Assembly (NCBI GenBank): GCA_020849725.1
Contig: JADLAZ010000007.1
Location: 1 to 64,000 of the forward strand
Origin: Chloroflexota bacterium
GTDB lineage: Bacteria; Chloroflexota; Chloroflexia; Thermomicrobiales; JADLAZ01
Reading direction: 5' to 3'
DNA: 64,000 nt
Shown: in pieces, positions 43,367-52,299 of the stretch
Layout of the letters: the number at the start of each line of letters is the position of its first letter
Position numbering within the stretch: position 1 is the first letter of the stretch
The notes under the pieces: generated by a model
Database searches by the model: none
What the model was told of the DNA's origin: nothing
The model's input: the letters and a program-made list of their open reading frames with translations, nothing else
Program-made: the position numbers and the translations under genes

Positions 43367-45157
43367 ATGGTCGACACCAGTGGACCGACCCAGCCAGCCC
43401 CGGCTCCGATCACCATCACCGAGCAGACCGTCACCGACAACCTGGAGGACCTGCTGGCGGCGCTGCCGCCCGAGTTGAGCCAGCGCCTGATCGCCGAGGA
43501 CGACCGCAACGCCCTGCTGGAGATCGTGCTCGATCTCGGCCGCCCGCCCGAAGCGCGCTACATCGACCGTGAAGTGCGCCTGAGCGACCGCGAGCTGACT
43601 CGCGACGACCTGGCCCATGTCGCCGGCCGGATCGGCCGCTTTGGCGATGACAACCGCGCCGGCATCGAGCGCACGCTCCATCGCATCTCTGCCATCCGCA
43701 ATCGCCGTGGCGATATCGTCGGCCTCACCTGCCGCATCGGCCGCGCCGTCTACGGCACGATCACGATCGTGCAGGACCTGATCGAAGACGGCAACAGCCT
43801 CCTGCTCGTCGGCAAGCCCGGCGTCGGCAAGACGACGCTGCTGCGCGAGGCGGCGCGCGTGCTGGCCGACGATCTGCGCAAGCGCGTCGTCGTGGTCGAT
43901 ACGAGCAATGAGATCGCTGGCGACGGCGACATCCCGCATCCGAGCATCGGCCGCGCCCGGCGCATGCAGGTGGCCACGCCCACCGCCCAGCACGCCGTCA
44001 TGATCGAGGCCGTCGAGAACCACATGCCCGAGGTCATCGTCATCGACGAGATCGGCACTGAATTGGAGGCAGCTGCCGCACGCACCATCGCCGAGCGCGG
44101 CGTGCAACTGATCGGCACCGCCCACGGCAACACGCAGGCCAATCTCATGCTCAACCCGACGCTCTCCGACCTGATCGGCGGCATTCAATCGGTCACGCTC
44201 AGCGATGAGGAAGCGCGTCGGCGCGGCACGCAGAAGAGCATCCTCGAGCGCAAGGCGCCGCCGACCTTCAGCGTCATGGTCGAGATTCGCGACCGCCGCC
44301 AGGTGGCCGTTCACCACGACGTCGCCGCTACCGTCGACTCGATCCTGCGCGGTGTGCCGTTGCCGGCTGAGATCCGCACCCGTCTCGACGACGGCCGCGT
44401 CGTGATCGAGCAGGAGGACGCCGACGGCCGCGACCTGGACGAGTTCCAGCAGATCCGGCGCAGCGGTCCGGCGCTGGCTGCCTCACGGGCACGCACCACC
44501 GGCCGGCGCGCGCCCGGCGACGGGCGAGGCCGCGCCGGTGACGAGCGCAGTCGGCCCGCCGCGGCGACGCCGGCGCGGCCGGTCGCCGCGGCCACGACCG
44601 CGCGCGCCAGCGCCGCGCCAGTGCCATCTCCCACCACGGCGCGGCCGGCGCGCACGGTGCGCATCTACCCGTTCGGCGTCAGTCGCAACCGGATCGAGAG
44701 CGCGATCCGCCAGCTTGCCGTGCCGGCCGAGCTCGTCCGCGACAGTCACGAGGCCGATCTGGTGCTGACGCTGAAGACCTATTACCGCCGCCGGCCGCCG
44801 GCCGTCACCGACGCCGAGGCGGCCGGCGTGCCCATCTACGTCCTGCGGGCCAACACCAGCACGCAGATCGAGCAGGTGTTGGCCGGTCACTTCCAGGTCG
44901 CCCCGCACGCGATCGCCACCACCGAGACGGAGGACGGCGGCGCGGCCGACTCGGCGGTGCTGGCAGCGATGGAAGAGGCCGAGCAGGCGATCCACGATGT
45001 GCTGCACCGCGGCCAGGCCATCGAGCTGGCGCCGCAGACCTCCTACATCCGCCGCCTGCAGCACGCCCTGGCCGACCGCTACAACCTGGCCTCGCGCAGC
45101 CGCGGCCATGAGCCGAACCGCCGGGTGCTCATCAGCCGCACCGGAGGCGAGCCGTGA
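43367..45157 (+). CDS. Ycf45/SpoIIIAA-type AAA ATPase with R3H domain
   Basis: 596 residues. An N-terminal helical part (25-130) precedes a RecA-like ATPase with Walker A 'GKPGVGKTT' (149-157), 'VVVVDTSNEIAGDGDIPHPS' and Walker B 'EVIVIDEIG'. A Pro/Ala/Arg-rich linker (about 375-430) is followed by an alpha/beta region ('VRIYPFGVSRNRIESAIRQL') and a C-terminal R3H domain, 'SYIRRLQHALADRYNLASRS' then 'GHEPNRRV', with the Arg-x3-His pair for single-stranded nucleic acid binding. Role unknown; this family is conserved in Cyanobacteria, plastids and Chloroflexota. The stop overlaps the tmk start by 4 bp (GTGA). Confidence 0.85.
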   Translation: MVDTSGPTQPAPAPITITEQTVTDNLEDLLAALPPELSQRLIAEDDRNALLEIVLDLGRPPEARYIDREVRLSDRELTRDDLAHVAGRIGRFGDDNRAGIERTLHRISAIRNRRGDIVGLTCRIGRAVYGTITIVQDLIEDGNSLLLVGKPGVGKTTLLREAARVLADDLRKRVVVVDTSNEIAGDGDIPHPSIGRARRMQVATPTAQHAVMIEAVENHMPEVIVIDEIGTELEAAAARTIAERGVQLIGTAHGNTQANLMLNPTLSDLIGGIQSVTLSDEEARRRGTQKSILERKAPPTFSVMVEIRDRRQVAVHHDVAATVDSILRGVPLPAEIRTRLDDGRVVIEQEDADGRDLDEFQQIRRSGPALAASRARTTGRRAPGDGRGRAGDERSRPAAATPARPVAAATTARASAAPVPSPTTARPARTVRIYPFGVSRNRIESAIRQLAVPAELVRDSHEADLVLTLKTYYRRRPPAVTDAEAAGVPIYVLRANTSTQIEQVLAGHFQVAPHAIATTETEDGGAADSAVLAAMEEAEQAIHDVLHRGQAIELAPQTSYIRRLQHALADRYNLASRSRGHEPNRRVLISRTGGEP

Positions 45158-45762
45158 GTCGCTTCATCACGTTCGAGGGACCCGAAGGCTGCGGCAAGAC
45201 CACCCAGGCGCGACGGCTGGCGGCGTTGCTGGAGGCGCGCGGCCAGCCAGTGTGCCTGACGCGCGAGCCAGGCGGCACACCGATCGCCGAGCAGGTGCGA
45301 GCGATCTTGCTTCGCCCGGAGAACCATGCTATGCTGCCGGCGGCGGAACTGCTGCTCTATCTGGCCGCCCGCGCGCAGCACACTGCCGAAGTCATCCGGC
45401 CGGCGCTCCGCGCCGGGGTCACCGTCCTGTGCGACCGGTACTCCGATTCCACGCTGGCCTACCAGGGCTTCGGGCACGGGTTACCGCTGGCCGAGGTCGA
45501 GCAGATGGACAGTTTCGCCACCGGCCACCTGCGCCCCGATCTGACGATCTACCTGGACGTGCCCGTTGCGGTCGGTCTGGCGCGCAAGCGCGGCGCCGAG
45601 TGGAACCGGCTGGAGGCGCAGACGGTGGCCTTTCACGAGCGCGTGCGCGCCGGCTACCATACCCTGATCGAGCGTGCGCCGGCGCGCTTTCTCGTACTCG
45701 ACGGCCAGCGGCCGGAGGCCGACCTGGCCGCAGAGATCGCGGCCACCGTCGTGCCCGCCTGA
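45154..45762 (+). CDS. tmk: thymidylate kinase
   Basis: 202 residues. Phosphorylates dTMP to dTDP. P-loop 'GPEGCGKTT' at 9-17, 'LTREPGGTPIAEQVRAILL' and 'CDRYSDSTLAYQG' (DRY/H motif), 'ERVRAGYHTLIERAP' near the LID. Start GTG 45154 overlaps the upstream stop and has GGAGG upstream. Second gene of the R3H-ATPase/tmk/darA/zinc-ribbon cluster. Confidence 0.93.
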   Translation: MSRFITFEGPEGCGKTTQARRLAALLEARGQPVCLTREPGGTPIAEQVRAILLRPENHAMLPAAELLLYLAARAQHTAEVIRPALRAGVTVLCDRYSDSTLAYQGFGHGLPLAEVEQMDSFATGHLRPDLTIYLDVPVAVGLARKRGAEWNRLEAQTVAFHERVRAGYHTLIERAPARFLVLDGQRPEADLAAEIAATVVPA

Positions 45763-45803
45763 TCGCCGCCCACCACCCGGTGGGGAGGATGGATGACCCA
45801 ACC

Positions 45804-46133
45804 ATGAAGCTCGTTATCGCCGTCGTGCAGGGCCAGGATGCGGTCACTCTGGTGGATCAACTGGCGCAGCGCGGCTTTCGCGTCACGCAGATCAACAGCG
45901 CCGGCGGCTTTCTGCGCGAAGGCAATGTCACGCTGCTGATGGGCGTCGAGGATGAGCGGGTGCGCGAGCTCGAGCGGGTGATCCATGCCAATTGCCACAC
46001 CCGCACGCAATATGTGAATCCGCTACTGCCGATCATGGAGCCGGGCGAGTTTGCCATGGCCAACCCGGTGGAAGTCCAGGTCGGCGGTGCCGCGGTCTTC
46101 GTTATGCGTATGGCACGCTACGAGCGGCTGTGA
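45804..46133 (+). CDS. darA: cyclic-di-AMP receptor, PII-like (DarA/YaaQ family)
   Basis: 109 residues. 'MKLVIAVVQGQDAVTLVDQL', 'FRVTQINSAGGFLREGNVTL', 'LMGVEDERVRELERVIHANC' and a C-terminal 'VQVGGAAVFVMRMARYERL' match the DarA/PstA family, trimeric PII-like proteins that bind cyclic-di-AMP. Start ATG 45804 agrees with family members; ATG 45789 in the same frame directly abuts the GGAGG and is less likely. The presence of a receptor implies c-di-AMP signalling in the organism; no cyclase is in the window. Confidence 0.88.
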   Translation: MKLVIAVVQGQDAVTLVDQLAQRGFRVTQINSAGGFLREGNVTLLMGVEDERVRELERVIHANCHTRTQYVNPLLPIMEPGEFAMANPVEVQVGGAAVFVMRMARYERL

Positions 46134-46155
46134 GGCGCGGCGGGAAAGGGACGGC

Positions 46156-46953
46156 ATGCAGACGATCTTCGAACTGATCAGGACGCTGATCGCGCCGGCC
46201 ACGCAGGTGATGCTGGCACTGGGCGGCGCCTACCTGGCCACGCTGTGGGTCGTGCTGATCCTGTGGACCTTCCGCGACATCGAGAGCCGCAGTCGCAGCC
46301 TCGTCACCCAGATCTTCGCCACCTTGCTGACCGTCTTCTTCTTCATCCCCGGTGTGCTGCTCTACCTGATCCTGAGGCCGAAGGAGACGCTTGACGAGAC
46401 CTTCCAGCGCGCGCTGCAGGAGGAGTATCTGCTGCAAGACCTGGAGGAGTTGCCGCTGTGCCCTGCCTGCCGGCACTATGTCCAGGCCGACTTCGTCCTC
46501 TGTCCACACTGCCACAGCCGGCTGCGCGAGAACTGCCCCAGTTGCCAGCGTCTGGTCGACCTGCGCTGGGATGTGTGCCCCTACTGCGCGAACCCGCTGC
46601 CCGGCCCCGACGAGAGCCTGGTTGAGCCGACGGTCAAGGTCGAGCCGCCGCGCGTACCGGCCTGGGTCAGTCCGGCGCTGGAGCGCCTGCGGGCGCGGCT
46701 GAGCGGCCAGCGCGAGCCGGCCGGGGCCGCGGTCGAACTGGCCCCAACGTCGGCCGCCCCGCCGGCCGAGATCGCTGTCGACCTGACGGCCGCCGAGCTG
46801 GCGCGCAACGGCCACCACCCGCCGGCCGACGCTGCTGTGCCACCCCGGCCGCGCCCCCGCCCCCGCACGCGCGCGACCGGCGGCACGGCGACGGTCGAAC
46901 CGCCGGCGGCCGATGTCGCCGCGATTGACCCGGTCGGCACGCGCGCCGAGTAG
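46156..46953 (+). CDS. membrane-anchored double zinc ribbon protein
   Basis: 265 residues. Two hydrophobic helices (about 15-38 and 50-73) precede a double zinc ribbon: Cys102, Cys105, Cys116, Cys119, then Cys127, Cys130, Cys141, Cys144, all in CPxC form. The last 110 residues are a disordered Pro/Ala/Arg tail. Last gene of the tmk/darA cluster; function unknown. Confidence 0.8.
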   Translation: MQTIFELIRTLIAPATQVMLALGGAYLATLWVVLILWTFRDIESRSRSLVTQIFATLLTVFFFIPGVLLYLILRPKETLDETFQRALQEEYLLQDLEELPLCPACRHYVQADFVLCPHCHSRLRENCPSCQRLVDLRWDVCPYCANPLPGPDESLVEPTVKVEPPRVPAWVSPALERLRARLSGQREPAGAAVELAPTSAAPPAEIAVDLTAAELARNGHHPPADAAVPPRPRPRPRTRATGGTATVEPPAADVAAIDPVGTRAE

Positions 46954-46963
46954 CCGCCAGACG

Positions 46964-48379
46964 TCAGGCGCGGCCCGTCAATGCTGCTGCCACCAGCGCC
47001 GGCACGTGTGCGTCGTCCTCGGCAAAGACGGTGCGTGGGTCCAGCAGCAGGTCACCGTCCGCAACGCGGGCGATGAGCGGCGGTGGGCCGTGACGGAGCC
47101 GGCGCAGCGCCTGCTCCTGGCCGCCCGGCACACCGGCCAGCGGCGCCGCCAGCACCAGCGTCGGCAGCGTCTCGCCTGGCAGCGACCCACCGCCGACGGC
47201 CGATCGATCGGGTCGCACGGTCGCACCGGCCACACCCAGCCCGGCCAGCGCCTGCTGCCAGGCGCGCGCCCGCCGCTCGATGACGTCCAGCGGCAGCGCG
47301 ATCATGCGCCAGACCGGGATGGCTGCCGTCGCCTCGCCGGCCAGGTAGTGGCGCAGCGTCGCCTCCAGCCCGGCCAGGCAAGTCTTGTCGGCGCGCACGG
47401 CGCGCGCCAGCGGGTGCCGCCGGCAGCGCTCGATCGCGCCGCGCCGGCCGACCAGCACGCCCGCCTGCGGCCCACCCAGTAGCTTGTCGCCGCTGGCGCA
47501 TGTCACCGCCGCGCCGGCGGCCACGCTCTCGGTCAGCATCGGCTCGTGCATCAGGCCATAGGTAGCCGTGTCCAGCAGCGCGCCCGAGCCGAGATCGTCC
47601 AGCGTCAGCAGGCCATGCCCGGTCGCTAGCGCGCTCAGCGTGGCGATATCGACGCTGGCGGTGAAGCCGATGACGCGGAAGTTGCTCGGGTGGACCTTGA
47701 GCAGCGCCGCCGTCGCCGGCCCGATCGCCCGCTCGTAGTCGGCCAGGTGGGTCCGGTTGGTCGTGCCGACCTCGACCAGGCGCGTGCCGGACTGGGCCAT
47801 GACATCAGGGATCCGGAAGCCGCCGCCGATCTCGACCGCCTCGCCACGCGAGACGATCGTCTCGCCGTTGGCAGCCAGCGCCGTCAGCATCAGCAGCGTC
47901 GCGGCGGCGTTGTTGTTGACGACGAGCGCGTCCTCGGCGCCGGTCAGCCGCCGCAGCAGCCGCACGACCGCCGCCATGCGGTCGCCGCGCCGGCCGGTCG
48001 CCAGGTCGAACTCCAGCGGCGTGTACTGGCTGGCGGCCTCGGCCATCGCCGCCGCCGTCGCTGCCGACACCGGCGCCCGCCCCAGGTTCGTCTGGATGAT
48101 GACGCCGGTGGCGTTGATGACCCGATCCAGCGCCGGCCGCAGCAAGTCGTCGGCCGACGCCAACACCTGACGCTCCAGCGCGCCGCCGTCGGCCGCGCCG
48201 CCCTCGGCTGCCAGCCGCGCCCGCTCGCCGGCAATGGCCGCCTGCGCCAGGTCGGTCGCCACCGCCGGCGCCAGCCGCACCAGGCCCGCCCGCAACGCCG
48301 GCCGGCGCAACAGTTCGTCGACGCTCGGCAGCGAGCGGTAGTCAGGCGTGGGTCGGTCAGCCAGCGGTGCGGTCGTCAT
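46964..48379 (-). CDS. selA: L-seryl-tRNA(Sec) selenium transferase
   Basis: 471 residues. PLP-dependent enzyme that converts seryl-tRNA(Sec) to selenocysteinyl-tRNA(Sec). 'RVINATGVIIQTNLGRAPVS', 'EFDLATGRRGDRMAAVVRLL', 'VVNNNAAATLLMLTALA', 'VEVGTTNRTHLADYERAI' and the PLP-Lys segment 'CASGDKLLGGPQAG' (about residue 300) are all present and length is normal. No selB, selC or selD is visible next to it, and no in-frame Sec codon could be supported in any gene here. Confidence 0.93.
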   Translation of the reverse strand: MTTAPLADRPTPDYRSLPSVDELLRRPALRAGLVRLAPAVATDLAQAAIAGERARLAAEGGAADGGALERQVLASADDLLRPALDRVINATGVIIQTNLGRAPVSAATAAAMAEAASQYTPLEFDLATGRRGDRMAAVVRLLRRLTGAEDALVVNNNAAATLLMLTALAANGETIVSRGEAVEIGGGFRIPDVMAQSGTRLVEVGTTNRTHLADYERAIGPATAALLKVHPSNFRVIGFTASVDIATLSALATGHGLLTLDDLGSGALLDTATYGLMHEPMLTESVAAGAAVTCASGDKLLGGPQAGVLVGRRGAIERCRRHPLARAVRADKTCLAGLEATLRHYLAGEATAAIPVWRMIALPLDVIERRARAWQQALAGLGVAGATVRPDRSAVGGGSLPGETLPTLVLAAPLAGVPGGQEQALRRLRHGPPPLIARVADGDLLLDPRTVFAEDDAHVPALVAAALTGRA

Positions 48380-48398
48380 GCCCGTGATTCTACCAAGG

Positions 48399-48459
48399 CT
48401 GGGTGTTGGGTGTTAGGTGTTAGGTGTTAGGTGTTAGGTGTTAGGTGTTGGGTGTTAGG
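48399..48459. repeat. heptanucleotide tandem repeat (TTAGGTG/TTGGGTG)
   Basis: About eight copies of a 7-bp unit TT(A/G)GGTG follow the selA start (upstream side). The same unit family (GTGCTGG) is tandem at 25211-25238. Confidence 0.8.
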
Positions 48460-48535
48460 GAAAGGCCATCATCCTAACTTTCTTCCAGAGAGAGGGAACA
48501 GATGGCTGCTGACCACCTCTCCCTCGCCTTCTCAG

Positions 48536-48567
48536 CCTCCTGGCCTCCTGGCCTCCTGGCCTCCTGG
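48536..48567. repeat. octanucleotide tandem repeat CCTCCTGG x4
   Basis: Four perfect copies. The array lies within the open frame upstream of the chosen MFS start, so it would be translated only if ATG 48502 were used. Confidence 0.8.
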
Positions 48568-48609
48568 TATCATGCGGTGGGCGCGAATGGGACGCCCGGG
48601 GAGGCTCAG

Positions 48610-49833
48610 GTGGACGCGCCGCCGCTGACGCGCAATCGGTCGCTGTGGACGGTGATGAGCGGCCACTTCGCCGTCGACCACTTCAGCGGCCTGATGCCGG
48701 CGCTGTACCCACTGCTGGTGGCCTCGCTCAGCCTGAGTGTGGCCCAGATCGGGCTGTTGGCGGCGGTCTACCAGACCGCGCTCAGCCTGACCCAGCCGGT
48801 CTTCGGCTGGCTGGCCGACCGCGTCGGCACGCGCTGGCTGAGTGGGCTGGCGGTGCTGTGGATGGCGGCTGCCTTCGCCGCACTGGGCTGGGCCGGTGAG
48901 TTCGGCACGCTGCTGGCGCTGGCGGCGCTGGCCGGCCTCGGCTCCGGCGCCTATCATCCGATGGGCGCGATGAACGCCTCGCTGGTAATCGCGCCGCGCC
49001 AGCGCAACACGGCCATGTCGCTCTACACGCTCGGCGGCACGGCCGGTGTGGCGCTGGGGCCGATCGTCGGGGCGACCGTCATGGGGCTGCTCGGCAAGCA
49101 GGCGACGGCGCTGCTGGCGCTGCCGGGCCTGGCCATCGGCCTCTGGCTGCTAGTCGAGATGCGCGTCGTCGAGCGGCTGATGCGGATGCGGCCGGCCGTC
49201 GCCGCCAGTGTCGCGCGCCGCAGCGGCGACCTGGGCGCGCTGGCGCGCATCGTGGCGGCGCTGATGATCCGCAGTTCCGGCTACGCGGCGCTGACCGTCT
49301 TTCTGACCGTCTGGTTCCAGCAACTGGGCTATGGCCCGGCCTTCTACAGCATCATTCTGACGCTGCTGCTGTCGTCGGCCGTCGTGGGCACCTTCCTGGG
49401 CGGCGTGCTGGCCGACCGGCTCGGCCGGCGGCGGGTGATGCTGATCTGCCTGTTCGCGCTCGGGCCGCTGATGCTCCTGTTCGTGCAGTCGGCGACCGCG
49501 CCGCCGCTGGTGGTGGCGGTGACGGCGGTGCTGGCCGGCATCGTCGCCGACGCGCCCTTCCCGCTGGCGCTGGTGACGGCCCAGCGGCTGATGCCGGGCA
49601 AGATCGGCATGGCCTCCGGCCTGATCCTGGGCTTCACCTTCTCGGCCGGGGGCTTCGGCGCCTTCCTGATCGGTCAACTGGCCGGGCGCATCGGGCTGAC
49701 GGCGGCGTTGTCGCTCGCCAGCGTGCTGCCGCTGATCGCGGCGCTGCTGTTCCTGACCATCCCCGCCGACATCATGGCCGGCCAGGAGGCGCCGCCCGCA
49801 CCGGCGACCAGCCCAGCCGCCAGCGACGCCTGA
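48610..49833 (+). CDS. MFS transporter, fosmidomycin-resistance-like
   Basis: 407 residues, 12 hydrophobic segments. 'SGHFAVDHFSGLMPALYPLL' at the first helix, 'QPVFGWLADRVGTRWL' as motif A and 'GSGAYHPMGAMNASLVI' are typical of the fosmidomycin-resistance (Fsr) family. Drug or metabolite export is likely. GTG 48610 is chosen because GGGGAGG lies 5 bp upstream; ATG 48502 would add 36 residues partly encoded by an octamer tandem repeat. Confidence 0.82.
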   Translation: MDAPPLTRNRSLWTVMSGHFAVDHFSGLMPALYPLLVASLSLSVAQIGLLAAVYQTALSLTQPVFGWLADRVGTRWLSGLAVLWMAAAFAALGWAGEFGTLLALAALAGLGSGAYHPMGAMNASLVIAPRQRNTAMSLYTLGGTAGVALGPIVGATVMGLLGKQATALLALPGLAIGLWLLVEMRVVERLMRMRPAVAASVARRSGDLGALARIVAALMIRSSGYAALTVFLTVWFQQLGYGPAFYSIILTLLLSSAVVGTFLGGVLADRLGRRRVMLICLFALGPLMLLFVQSATAPPLVVAVTAVLAGIVADAPFPLALVTAQRLMPGKIGMASGLILGFTFSAGGFGAFLIGQLAGRIGLTAALSLASVLPLIAALLFLTIPADIMAGQEAPPAPATSPAASDA

Positions 49834-49839
49834 CGCGCG

Positions 49840-50322
49840 TCAGCGGAATCGATCGTCGGCCCGGACCTCGGCGACGCGCTCGACCTTGCCGGCGTACCAG
49901 CCGATCCGGTCCGTCGCGATGGCGTCGAAGGTCGGCACGTACGGCTTGAGGTCAAGCAGCGGCGTGCCGTCGACCACATCGACGCCGTCGATCGCCAGGC
50001 GTGTCCCGGCGACCGCCAGCAGGCGCACGACCGATAGGCCGATTGGATTGGGCCGCGCCGGCGAGCGGGTGGCAAAGATGCCGTGAGAGACGGTGTCCAG
50101 GAAGGACACCACCTCCAGCGCCGGCGCCCGCACCAGGTGCAGATGGTAGAGCAAGATCAAGTGCGAGAAGCCGGCGATGTCGCGCAGGCCGGCAGCGTAG
50201 GCCGGGTCGAGCTCGATCGCGGCGGCAACGCCCGCCGCGCCGGCCACCTGGACCGGCATACCGGCGATGTCGGTATACGGCGAGCGGATGATGCCGATCG
50301 GGGTAAACGTGACGGGCTGCAT
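49840..50322 (-). CDS. trmO: tRNA (N6-threonylcarbamoyladenosine37-N6)-methyltransferase
   Basis: 160 residues. 'FTPIGIIRSPYTDIAGMPVQ', 'LRDIAGFSHLILLYHLH' and 'GIFATRSPARPNPIGLSVVR' are the TrmO/VirR (UPF0066) signatures. It would methylate t6A at position 37 of threonine tRNA using SAM. Slightly shorter than the E. coli protein, missing the C-terminal extension. Convergent with the MFS gene, 6 bp apart. Confidence 0.9.
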   Translation of the reverse strand: MQPVTFTPIGIIRSPYTDIAGMPVQVAGAAGVAAAIELDPAYAAGLRDIAGFSHLILLYHLHLVRAPALEVVSFLDTVSHGIFATRSPARPNPIGLSVVRLLAVAGTRLAIDGVDVVDGTPLLDLKPYVPTFDAIATDRIGWYAGKVERVAEVRADDRFR

Positions 50323-50338
50323 GCGCCGCGCTCCTTGC

Positions 50339-51181
50339 CTACGCCCTGGTCCAACTGATAATCGCGTTCCCCTGGACCGGCTCGGGCCAGGTCAACCACC
50401 CGCTGGCGTCACGCACGAGCTGCTCGCGCAGTCGTGCCCGCAGCGCGTCATCGGTCGAGTTGTCCGGTGGCAGGTGCATCCGCTCGCGCACCTCGGCCGT
50501 CGCTTCGTCGAGGTCGGCGTAGCGGAAACCACCGGAGGGAATGATCTGCACCTCCCCGACGATCCCGATGCTGGCCAGGACGTTGTACAGATCGAGGAAG
50601 GCTGGCTGTGGGGCGCGCGGCACGCCGTAGAGCGCGGCCCACAGTGCCGCCGCACCCGGCTGTTGGCCAATCCGCAGCGCGACCAGGCACGTCCGCCGGG
50701 TCAGGTCGTCGAGTTTGTGAACGAACGGGACGATCTCCTCAACCGCATACACGACGTGGCTGCACAGCACGACCTCTGCCGGCGCGACATCGGCCGCCTC
50801 CCAGTCGGTCGGGACGATCTCGACGTTCGTCACACTCTCGGCACTGAGCCGCGCCGCCAGCCGCTCACGCAGCGCTGGCGACGGCTCGACGGCGATCACC
50901 TGGCGCGCCAGGTAGGCGAGTGGCAGCGCGTAGCGCCCCGCGCCCGCGCCGACGTCGATGATGGTGTCCGTGGGGCGGATGGTCGCGCGCAGGCGGCCCA
51001 GGAGCGGGTCATCGTCGGGCAACCGCTCGCTGTAGGATGCTAGCCGGTCGGCGCGGCGCGCCCAATGGTCGCCGCCGGCGGGGACACGCTCGCGCGGGGC
51101 ACGCTGGCTGCGGCGCGCATCCATGATCGCCCGCCAGCGCGCCGCCCAGTCAATCGGTTCGGGCAACAGCGGCGCGCTCAT
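50339..51181 (-). CDS. SAM-dependent methyltransferase
   Basis: 280 residues. The SAM-binding core reads 'DTIIDVGAGAGRYALPLAYL' (motif I), 'VIAVEPSPALRERLAARL' (acidic residue at beta 2) and 'EVVLCSHVVYAVEEIVPFVH' (motif post-I/II). The substrate is unknown. ATG 51181 agrees with other methyltransferases starting 60-80 residues before motif I. It lies 16 bp upstream of trmO on the same strand, so likely co-transcribed. Confidence 0.78.
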   Translation of the reverse strand: MSAPLLPEPIDWAARWRAIMDARRSQRAPRERVPAGGDHWARRADRLASYSERLPDDDPLLGRLRATIRPTDTIIDVGAGAGRYALPLAYLARQVIAVEPSPALRERLAARLSAESVTNVEIVPTDWEAADVAPAEVVLCSHVVYAVEEIVPFVHKLDDLTRRTCLVALRIGQQPGAAALWAALYGVPRAPQPAFLDLYNVLASIGIVGEVQIIPSGGFRYADLDEATAEVRERMHLPPDNSTDDALRARLREQLVRDASGWLTWPEPVQGNAIISWTRA

Positions 51182-51319
51182 CGGCCGCCCGCCGCGAGCA
51201 TGAGGTACAACAGATCGATCATGCGCGTGCGTGCCCCCTCGCGTTTGAAGCGCCAATCGCGGCGTCGGATGGGCCCGGTTGGGTGGCGATCGGTGCGCGC
51301 TCATCGCCGCCCGCCGCCA

Positions 51320-52177
51320 TCAGTCGCCCAGCCGGGCGTGCGCCAGCAGCCGCCCCCCCAGCAGCACCAATCCCGACAGGATCACCAGCAGCACCGACAG
51401 CACCAGCGCCGCCGTCAGGTCACTCTCCATCGCCTGCATGATCGCCAGCGACATCGTCTGGGTCGTGCCCATGAAGTTGCCGGCGAACATCAGCGTCGCG
51501 CCGAACTCCGACAGTGCCCGGCCGAAGCACAGCACGGCCCCGCCGGCCACGCCCGGCGCCGCCAGTGGCAGCGTCACCCAGCGGAAGGTCTGCCACGGCG
51601 ACGCCCCATCGATCGCGGCCGCCTCCTCCACGGCCGGCTCGATGCCGGCGAAGCCGACGCGGGCGCTGCGGACATAGAAGGGGCTGGCGACGAAGATCTG
51701 GGCCAGCACCACCGCCGCCAGCGTGAACGGCAATTCGATGCCCAGCACCTGCAGCGACGGGCCGAACAGGCCGCGCCGGCCGAAGGCCATCAGCAGCGCC
51801 ACCCCGGCGACGACCGGCGGCAGCACCAGCGGCAGGTCGACGACCAGATCGACCAGCCACTTGCCGCGAAAGCGCCGTCGCGCCAGCAGATACGCCAGTG
51901 GCGTGCCCAGCGCCACCACCACCAGCAGCGTCAGGAACGTGCTGGCGGCCGTCACCCACAGTGCCTGCAGGATGGCCGGCGCGTTCAGCGCCCCCCAGAA
52001 GCCCGGCGAGGTCACCGCCCGCCCGACGAGCACCAGCAATGGCACGACGATGAAGGCGACCAGCAGGCTGCCCGGCACGACCAGCCAGCCAGCGGGCGCC
52101 TCCGGCCGCTCCGTCCGGTCGACGCCACGTGCCTGCCGGCCCATCGGCGCCGGAAAGCTGCGCTCAGCCACCCTCAC
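51320..52177 (-). CDS. modB: molybdate ABC transporter permease
   Basis: 285 residues, about six membrane helices. 'LWVTAASTFLTLLVVVALGT', 'LVLPPVVAGVALLMAFGRRG', and the permease EAA loop 'EEAAAIDGASPWQTFRWVTL' are typical of ModB/CysT-type permeases, and the 'LPLVLPPVVAG' block is characteristic of ModB. GTG 52177 (GGGGA upstream) or GTG 52172 could be the start. modA lies 122 bp upstream on the same strand; no ModC ATPase gene follows. Confidence 0.85.
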   Translation of the reverse strand: MRVAERSFPAPMGRQARGVDRTERPEAPAGWLVVPGSLLVAFIVVPLLVLVGRAVTSPGFWGALNAPAILQALWVTAASTFLTLLVVVALGTPLAYLLARRRFRGKWLVDLVVDLPLVLPPVVAGVALLMAFGRRGLFGPSLQVLGIELPFTLAAVVLAQIFVASPFYVRSARVGFAGIEPAVEEAAAIDGASPWQTFRWVTLPLAAPGVAGGAVLCFGRALSEFGATLMFAGNFMGTTQTMSLAIMQAMESDLTAALVLSVLLVILSGLVLLGGRLLAHARLGD

Positions 52178-52299
52178 TCCCCGTGACCGCCTGAGGCGGC
52201 CCGGTCACAGTCGACCGCCGCCGTGACGAGGGCCGCCGACACCTGGCCCACCGCGTCACCGTTGATGAACGCCTGACGACCCATGGCGGACACAAGCCG

